64,000 nucleotides of DNA. Origin: Clostridiales bacterium oral taxon 876 str. F0540. Its GTDB lineage: Bacteria; Bacillota; Clostridia; Clostridiales; Clostridiaceae. The notes under the pieces were generated by a model. That model was not told the DNA's origin and ran no database searches. It saw only the letters and a program-made list of their open reading frames with translations. The position numbers and the translations under genes are program-made. The stretch spans positions 1 to 64,000 of the forward strand of contig KE993505.1 in assembly GCA_000466585.1 (NCBI GenBank), given 5' to 3'. This document shows positions 59,502 through 64,000 of the stretch, piece by piece (position 1 is the first letter of the stretch; the number at the start of each line of letters is the position of its first letter).

Positions 59502-59942
59502 TTATACCACCTCAACTTTTCCCCCAGCCGCTTGAATTTTTTCAGCTGCAGTTTTTGAAAATTTTGATGCTTTAACTGTCAAGCTTTTTTGTATGTCACC
59601 GTTTCCTAATATTTTAACACCATCATATAATTTGCTTACTACTCTTGTTTCAAGTAATAATTCTGGTGTTACAACAGTGCCATCTTCGAATATATTTAAT
59701 CTATCTACGTTTATTGTAGCATATTCTTTAGCAAATATGTTAGTAAAACCTCTCTTTGGAAGTCTTCTGTAAAGAGGCATTTGTCCTCCTTCAAATCCAG
59801 GTCTTACTCCGCCGCCAGATCTAGCCCATTGTCCTTTTTCACCTTTACCAGCGTTTCTTCCAAGTCCGGAACCAGTACCTCTACCTACTCTTTTAGGTCT
59901 CTTTTTAGAACCTTCTGCAGGTTTCAAGTCATGAAGTCTCAT
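59502..59942 (-). CDS. rplO: 50S ribosomal protein L15
   Basis: A 146-residue L15 with the Gly/Arg/Lys-rich N-terminus (KRPKRVGRGTGSGLGRNAGKG) and FEGGQMPLYRRLPKRGF. Its stop directly abuts the secY start. Confidence 0.98.
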   Translation of the reverse strand: MRLHDLKPAEGSKKRPKRVGRGTGSGLGRNAGKGEKGQWARSGGGVRPGFEGGQMPLYRRLPKRGFTNIFAKEYATINVDRLNIFEDGTVVTPELLLETRVVSKLYDGVKILGNGDIQKSLTVKASKFSKTAAEKIQAAGGKVEVV

Positions 59943-59969
59943 TAATTACACCTCCTCAACTATTAACAA

Positions 59970-60149
59970 TTATACTTCTTTTACTTCTAAAAGATAGTTT
60001 ATTTTATTTATCATACCTCTTATCTGAGGAGTATCCTCTTTTTCAACGCTCTTTCCGATTGTTTTTAATCCAAGAGCTTTAGCAGTAGCTATATGACTGT
60101 CTAATCTTCCAATTAAACTCTTTTTTAAAGTTATTTGTAGCTTAGCCAT
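59970..60149 (-). CDS. rpmD: 50S ribosomal protein L30
   Basis: A 59-residue L30 (MAKLQITLKKSLIG...). The frame opens at a TTG at 60155, but the ATG at 60149 is at proper distance from AGGAGGG. Conserved ALGLKTIGKSVEKEDTPQIRGMI core. Confidence 0.96.
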   Translation of the reverse strand: MAKLQITLKKSLIGRLDSHIATAKALGLKTIGKSVEKEDTPQIRGMINKINYLLEVKEV

Positions 60150-60161
60150 GGTCAATCCCTC

Positions 60162-60659
60162 CTAACCTAGAATCTCTTCAACGGTTTTGCCTCTTAATTT
60201 AGCTATATCTTCAGCTGTTCTTAAGGAAGCTAATCCGTTTATTGTAGCATTAACCATGTTTCTTGGGTTGTTTGAACCAAGAGACTTAGCTCTAACGTCC
60301 TTTAATCCTGCAAGCTCAAGTACTGCTCTAGCTGGACCTCCAGCTATAACTCCTGTACCTTCTGCAGCTGGCATTATTAAAACTTTACCTTTTCCAAACT
60401 CTCCTACAATTTCATGAGGAACAGTAGTTCCAACTATAGGACAATTAACAAGATTCTTCTTAGCATCTTCAATTCCTTTTCTTATTGCTTCAGGAATTTC
60501 TATAGATTTTCCAATTCCTACTCCAACGTGGCCGTTTTCATCTCCAACTACTACAAGAGCACTGAATCTGAAGTTTCTACCACCCTTAACAACCTTAGCA
60601 ACTCTATTTATAAAAACAACTTTTTCTTTTAGCTCTAGTGTGCTAGGATCTATTCTCAT
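60162..60659 (-). CDS. rpsE: 30S ribosomal protein S5
   Basis: A 165-residue S5; EKVVFINRVAKVVKGGRNF and GENGHVG-like DENGHVGVGIGKSIEIPEAIRKG are the double-stranded RNA-binding signatures. Confidence 0.98.
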   Translation of the reverse strand: MRIDPSTLELKEKVVFINRVAKVVKGGRNFRFSALVVVGDENGHVGVGIGKSIEIPEAIRKGIEDAKKNLVNCPIVGTTVPHEIVGEFGKGKVLIMPAAEGTGVIAGGPARAVLELAGLKDVRAKSLGSNNPRNMVNATINGLASLRTAEDIAKLRGKTVEEILG

Positions 60660-60675
60660 TGATTTCCCTCCTTTT

Positions 60676-61035
60676 TTAGAATTCTAGTCCTGCTTCTCTT
60701 GCGCCTTCAGCAAGTTCTTGTATTCTTCCGTGATAAATGTATCCGCCTCTGTCAAATACAACAGACTTAATTCCCTTTTCTATTGCTCTTTGAGCTACTA
60801 ATTTTCCAACTTCTTTAGCAGCTTCCTTATTACTACCTACTCCATTAAAATCTTTATCTAAAGTTGAAGCAGATACTAATGTTATTTGAGCAACATCATC
60901 AATTATTTGAGCATATATATTTTTCTCGCTTCTGTATACTGATAATCTTGGTCTTTCAGCAGTACCGGAAACTTTCTTACGAATTCTTAAGTGACGTCTT
61001 ACTCTTGATTGTTGTCTATCATCCTTATTAATCAT
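60676..61035 (-). CDS. rplR: 50S ribosomal protein L18
   Basis: A 119-residue L18, binding 5S rRNA. The frame opens at a GTG at 61044 within the ribosome binding site; the ATG at 61035 after AAAGGAG is the start. RPRLSVYRSEKNIYAQIIDD and the C-terminal GRIQELAEGAREAGLEF are conserved. Confidence 0.97.
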   Translation of the reverse strand: MINKDDRQQSRVRRHLRIRKKVSGTAERPRLSVYRSEKNIYAQIIDDVAQITLVSASTLDKDFNGVGSNKEAAKEVGKLVAQRAIEKGIKSVVFDRGGYIYHGRIQELAEGAREAGLEF

Positions 61036-61106
61036 GAAGTTCACTCCTTTCTATGTTGGTCAATACTCTAAAATTATTTTATACGCATTGACCTGTTGTA
61101 AACTAA

Positions 61107-61649
61107 CTATTTCTTACCAGTCTTACCTTCTTTACGTCTGATAACTTCATTATCATACTTAATACCCTTGCCTTTATATGGCTCTGGCTTTCTCCATGTT
61201 CTTATATCAGCAGCTACTGCCCCTACTAATTCTTTATCGATTCCTTTAACAATAACTCTTGTTGGAGCAGGAGTTTCAAAATCGATACCTGCAACAGCTT
61301 CTATTTCAACTGGATGTGAATAACCAAGGCTCATAACTAATTTCTTACCTTGAAGTGTTGCTCTATAACCAACACCAACAAGTTCTAGTGTTTTTTGATA
61401 TCCTTGGCTTACACCTGTTACCATATTATTTATTAAGGCTCTAGTCAATCCATGAAGAGCTCTTTGTTCTTTTTCATCATTATTTCTTGTAACAATAACT
61501 GCAGTATCTTCTACAGCTATGTTAATCTTCTTGCTCATTTCTTTTACAAGTTGACCTTTTGGTCCCTTAACAGTAACAACATTATCTGGAGTTACTGTAA
61601 CTGTTACACCATTTGGTATAGCAACTGGAAGTCTTCCTATTCTTGACAT
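61107..61649 (-). CDS. rplF: 50S ribosomal protein L6
   Basis: A 180-residue L6, beginning MSRIGRLPVAIPNGV, with the C-terminal signature KPEPYKGKGIKY. Located between rpsH and rplR. Confidence 0.98.
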   Translation of the reverse strand: MSRIGRLPVAIPNGVTVTVTPDNVVTVKGPKGQLVKEMSKKINIAVEDTAVIVTRNNDEKEQRALHGLTRALINNMVTGVSQGYQKTLELVGVGYRATLQGKKLVMSLGYSHPVEIEAVAGIDFETPAPTRVIVKGIDKELVGAVAADIRTWRKPEPYKGKGIKYDNEVIRRKEGKTGKK

Positions 61650-61670
61650 CTATTACACCTCCTCTGTTAA

Positions 61671-62069
61671 TTACCAGATGTAGCAAATAACTTCTCCACC
61701 TAGTCCTAATTTTCTTGCTTCTCTATCTGTTACAATTCCTTTTGAAGTTGATATAACTGCAACTCCTAAACCATTAAGTACCTTTGGAATTTCTTCCTTT
61801 CTGCAGTAAACTCTAAGTCCTGGTTTAGAAATTCTTCTAATTCCTGTTATAACTCTTTGCTTATTAGCACCATATCTCATGGATAATCTTAACATAGGTA
61901 CGGAACCATCATTGTATTCCTCTATGTTCTTAAGATATCCCTCTTGTAGCATTATATTTGCAACTGCCTTCTTTATATTTGAAGACGGTACTTCTACTAT
62001 TTCGTGTCTAACCACATTAGCATTTCTTATACGGGTTAGTAAATCTGCAATAGGATCTGTCATTGCCAT
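61671..62069 (-). CDS. rpsH: 30S ribosomal protein S8
   Basis: A 132-residue S8 starting MAMTDPIADLLTRIRNAN. The frame opens at 62093, but the ATG at 62069 has AAAGGAGG upstream. The C-terminal GVAVISTSKGIVTDREARKLGLGGEVICYIW is typical. Confidence 0.97.
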   Translation of the reverse strand: MAMTDPIADLLTRIRNANVVRHEIVEVPSSNIKKAVANIMLQEGYLKNIEEYNDGSVPMLRLSMRYGANKQRVITGIRRISKPGLRVYCRKEEIPKVLNGLGVAVISTSKGIVTDREARKLGLGGEVICYIW

Positions 62070-62102
62070 TGATTTGTGCCTCCTTTCATTCAATAGGTAA
62101 TA

Positions 62103-62288
62103 TTACCAACTTGCTTTTCTGCATCCAGGTATTTCGCCTTTGTAAGCAAGTTCTCTAAAACAAATACGGCATATACCAAATTTTCTAAGTACTGCATGTG
62201 GTCTTCCACATATTCTGCATCTTGTATAAGCTCTAGTTGAAAACTTTGGTTCTTTGTTCCACTTTTCTATTAATGCCTTACGTGCCAC
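62103..62288 (-). CDS. rpsN: 30S ribosomal protein S14, type Z
   Basis: A 61-residue zinc-binding S14 with CRICGRPH and CRICF pairs. The short zinc form is typical of Gram-positive bacteria. Confidence 0.98.
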   Translation of the reverse strand: MARKALIEKWNKEPKFSTRAYTRCRICGRPHAVLRKFGICRICFRELAYKGEIPGCRKASW

Positions 62289-62304
62289 GTTTTTCCCTCC
62301 TTAA

Positions 62305-62847
62305 TTACTGAGCAAATGGCATACCAAGGAATCTTAATAGTTCTCTTGCTTCCTCGTCTGTCTTTGCAGTAGTAACGAATATTATATCCATACCTCTAAC
62401 TTTATCAATTTTATCATACTCAACTTCTGGGAAAATTAACTGCTCTTTTATTCCTAAGGAGTAGTTACCTCTTCCATCGAATGACTTATCTGATATTCCT
62501 CTGAAGTCTCTAACTCTTGGTAATGCAACATTCATTAGCTTATCAGCAAATTCAAACATTCTGCTCTTTCTAAGAGTAACTTTGCAGCCTATTGGCATAT
62601 TTTGTCTTATTTTAAAGTTAGCTATTGACTTCTTAGCTCTTGTTACAATAGCCTTTTGTCCAGTGATAAGTTGTAGATCTGCCACAGCTGATTCTAAAAC
62701 TTTAGGATTGTCTTTAGCTTCACCAACACCCATGTTTACAACAACTTTATCAAGTTTTGGTACTTCCATTATATTTTTGTATCCAAACTTTTCCATTAAA
62801 GCTGGAACAACTTCTTTTTCATATTTTTCTTGTAGTCTTGGAACCAT
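62305..62847 (-). CDS. rplE: 50S ribosomal protein L5
   Basis: A 180-residue L5, binding 5S rRNA; PKLDKVVVNMGVGEAKDN, KPIGCKVTLR-like MPIGCKVTLRKSRMFEF and the C-terminal ELLRFLGMPF are conserved. Confidence 0.98.
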   Translation of the reverse strand: MVPRLQEKYEKEVVPALMEKFGYKNIMEVPKLDKVVVNMGVGEAKDNPKVLESAVADLQLITGQKAIVTRAKKSIANFKIRQNMPIGCKVTLRKSRMFEFADKLMNVALPRVRDFRGISDKSFDGRGNYSLGIKEQLIFPEVEYDKIDKVRGMDIIFVTTAKTDEEARELLRFLGMPFAQ

Positions 62848-62869
62848 TAGTTAAACCTCCTTTCAAACG

Positions 62870-63196
62870 TTAAAATGTTTCTCCGCACTTCTTACATACT
62901 CTAACTTTAGTTCCGTCATCAAGTATCTTATGGCTTATTCTAGTTACGTTTTTGCAATTATTGCAGTATAACATAACTTTAGAACTAAATATAGGTGCTT
63001 CTTTTTTAACTATTCCGCCTTGCATATTTGCTTTATTTGGCTTAGTATGTCTGCTTACAACGTTAATACCCTTAACAACAACTTTACCAGTCTTAGGCAT
63101 AACAGCTAAAACTTCACCAACTTTTCCCTTATCTTTACCTGATATAACCATAACAGTGTCTTTTTTTCTTACATGCACTTTAATATTTTCCATCAT
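62870..63196 (-). CDS. rplX: 50S ribosomal protein L24
   Basis: L24 with the KOW motif VMVISGKDKGKVGEVL. The frame opens at a GTG at 63202 that overlaps GGGAGGTG; ATG at 63196 or 63193 is the likely start (about 108 residues). The C-terminal half holds CNNCKNVTRISHKILDDGTKVRVCKKCGE, two CxxC pairs that may bind zinc. Confidence 0.95.
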   Translation of the reverse strand: MMENIKVHVRKKDTVMVISGKDKGKVGEVLAVMPKTGKVVVKGINVVSRHTKPNKANMQGGIVKKEAPIFSSKVMLYCNNCKNVTRISHKILDDGTKVRVCKKCGETF

Positions 63197-63211
63197 AGCC
63201 ACCTCCCTGTC

Positions 63212-63580
63212 TTATAGAACTTCTGGTGCTAATGATAATATCTTATTGTATTCCTTATCTCTTAGCTCCCTAGCCACTGGTCCAAAGATACGAGTTCCCT
63301 TAGGCTGTTTATCTTCCTTTATTACAACTGCTGCATTTTCGTCAAACTTTATATATGATCCATCAGCTCTTCTTAGTCCTTTTACAGATCTAACAATAAC
63401 TGCCTTAACTACATCACCCTTTTTAACAACTCCGCCTGGTGTTGCACTTTTAACGCTAGCAACTATTACATCACCAATGTTTCCATATTTTCTCTTGGAA
63501 CCACCTAAAACTCTGATACACATAATTTCCTTAGCACCAGTGTTATCAGCTACTTTTAGCATTGTTTGTTGCTGTATCAT
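63212..63580 (-). CDS. rplN: 50S ribosomal protein L14
   Basis: A 122-residue L14 (MIQQQTMLKVADNTGAKEI...). The RIFGPVARELRDKEYNKILSLAPEVL end is typical. Confidence 0.98.
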   Translation of the reverse strand: MIQQQTMLKVADNTGAKEIMCIRVLGGSKRKYGNIGDVIVASVKSATPGGVVKKGDVVKAVIVRSVKGLRRADGSYIKFDENAAVVIKEDKQPKGTRIFGPVARELRDKEYNKILSLAPEVL

Positions 63581-63608
63581 GTAAATAACCTCCTTTCAGT
63601 ATTAAAGC

Positions 63609-63863
63609 TTATTTAGCTTTCTCAACTATCTCAACAAGTCTCCATCTTTTATCTTTAGATAATGGTCTTGTTTCCATTATTAAAACTCTATCATTCATTT
63701 TAGCTTCATTATTTTCATCATGAGCCTTGAATTTTGTTGTTCTGTTCATTGTTTTACCATACAATGGATGGCGAACCTTTGTTTCAACAGCTACAACTAT
63801 TGTCTTATCCATTTTATCAGATACAACTTTACCTATTCTTGTTTTTCTATTTGTTCTTTCCAC
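63609..63863 (-). CDS. rpsQ: 30S ribosomal protein S17
   Basis: An 84-residue S17 with KTRIGKVVSDKMDKTIVVAVE and HPLYGKTMNRTTKFKAHDE signatures. Confidence 0.98.
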   Translation of the reverse strand: MERTNRKTRIGKVVSDKMDKTIVVAVETKVRHPLYGKTMNRTTKFKAHDENNEAKMNDRVLIMETRPLSKDKRWRLVEIVEKAK

Positions 63864-63888
63864 TTGGACGCTCCTCCTTCCGGCATTA

Positions 63889-64000
63889 CTACTTTACTGC
63901 CCTTAACTCAGCTTCCCTAAGGATGGTCTTAATTTGGGCTATAGATTTCTTTACTTCTCTAATTCTCATTGGATTTTCAAGTTGACCAGTAGCTAACTGG
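63889..64000 (-). CDS. rpmC: 50S ribosomal protein L29 (partial, 5' end outside window)
   Basis: The frame enters at the window edge and stops with TAG at 63889-63891. The 36 visible residues include QLENPMRIREVKKSIAQIKT, the L29 C-terminal signature (N-P-x-R-I-R-x-V-K-K-x-I-A). It precedes rpsQ as in the S10 operon. Confidence 0.97.
   Translation of the reverse strand, partial: QLATGQLENPMRIREVKKSIAQIKTILREAELRAVK

Noticed and set aside
48014..64000. Unusual gene content in the ribosomal region
   Set aside because: Order and sizes are the usual clostridial alpha/spc operon; only start codons and small genes needed correction.

Overview
The window is a chromosomal piece of an AT-rich, anaerobic, spore-forming, low-GC Gram-positive bacterium, most likely a Clostridium. 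Evidence: clostridial sporulation and cell-wall genes (yabE-type 3D protein, cwlD, SleB-type hydrolase), ferredoxin-linked 2-oxoacid oxidoreductase with Ptb/Buk energy conservation, the complete glutamate-mutase (methylaspartate) fermentation pathway, a type Z S14 protein, a zinc-LID adenylate kinase and strong GGAGG ribosome binding sites. The methylaspartate proteins look close to, but not the same as, my memory of the C. tetanomorphum enzymes, so a relative in the glutamate-fermenting clostridia is my best guess. No rRNA, tRNA, prophage, CRISPR or intact insertion sequence is seen. Nearly all genes are on the minus strand.

Layout. 1-6.4 kb: 3D/G5 cell-wall protein, a MITE-like inverted repeat, TatD, a DUF362 iron-sulfur protein and a GH31 glucosidase with a cre-like site. 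6.6-8.2 kb: cold-shock gene, then a TPR protein followed directly by an unlisted 48-residue exported peptide gene, an arrangement like Rap-Phr. 8.2-20.3 kb: glmM at one end and cdaA-cdaR plus a flavoprotein at the other, with a buk-ptb-buk-ATPase-oxidoreductase (delta, alpha, beta, gamma) operon between them; this operon oxidises 2-oxoacids to acyl-CoA and makes ATP. 20.8-23.9 kb: an anchored coiled-coil protein with a structured leader, a c-di-AMP riboswitch in front of a SleB-type hydrolase, and a thioredoxin pair whose reductase lacks the usual NADPH motifs. 24-28.7 kb: PQQ-repeat lipoprotein, TPR membrane protein and an ECF sigma/anti-sigma pair behind its own ECF-type promoter. 28.8-32.4 kb: ptsI behind a near-perfect sigma-54 promoter, divergent from a sigma-54 activator whose N-terminus looks like HPr; three copies of an inverted repeat lie between them. 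32.5-35.5 kb: small membrane/TPR pair and a glucan phosphorylase under a promoter overlapped by a perfect cre site.

35.6-47.7 kb: one long operon, from regulator to last gene GntR-glmS-glmL-glmE-mal-fumA-fumB-citD-citE-citF-citC-citG. It encodes glutamate to 3-methylaspartate to mesaconate to citramalate to acetate plus pyruvate, with the enzymes that make and load the lyase prosthetic group. The GntR gene seems to start at a rare ATA codon and to have a palindromic operator just downstream of its promoter. 48-64 kb: cwlD, rpsI-rplM (own consensus promoter and leader), truA, ECF-transporter energising module, then the alpha/spc ribosomal operon from rplQ to the truncated rpmC, including rpoA, secY, adk, map, infA and rpmJ.

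Across the minus-strand metabolic operons, short hairpin-bearing repeat cassettes sit between genes, several ending in the ribosome binding site of the next gene.
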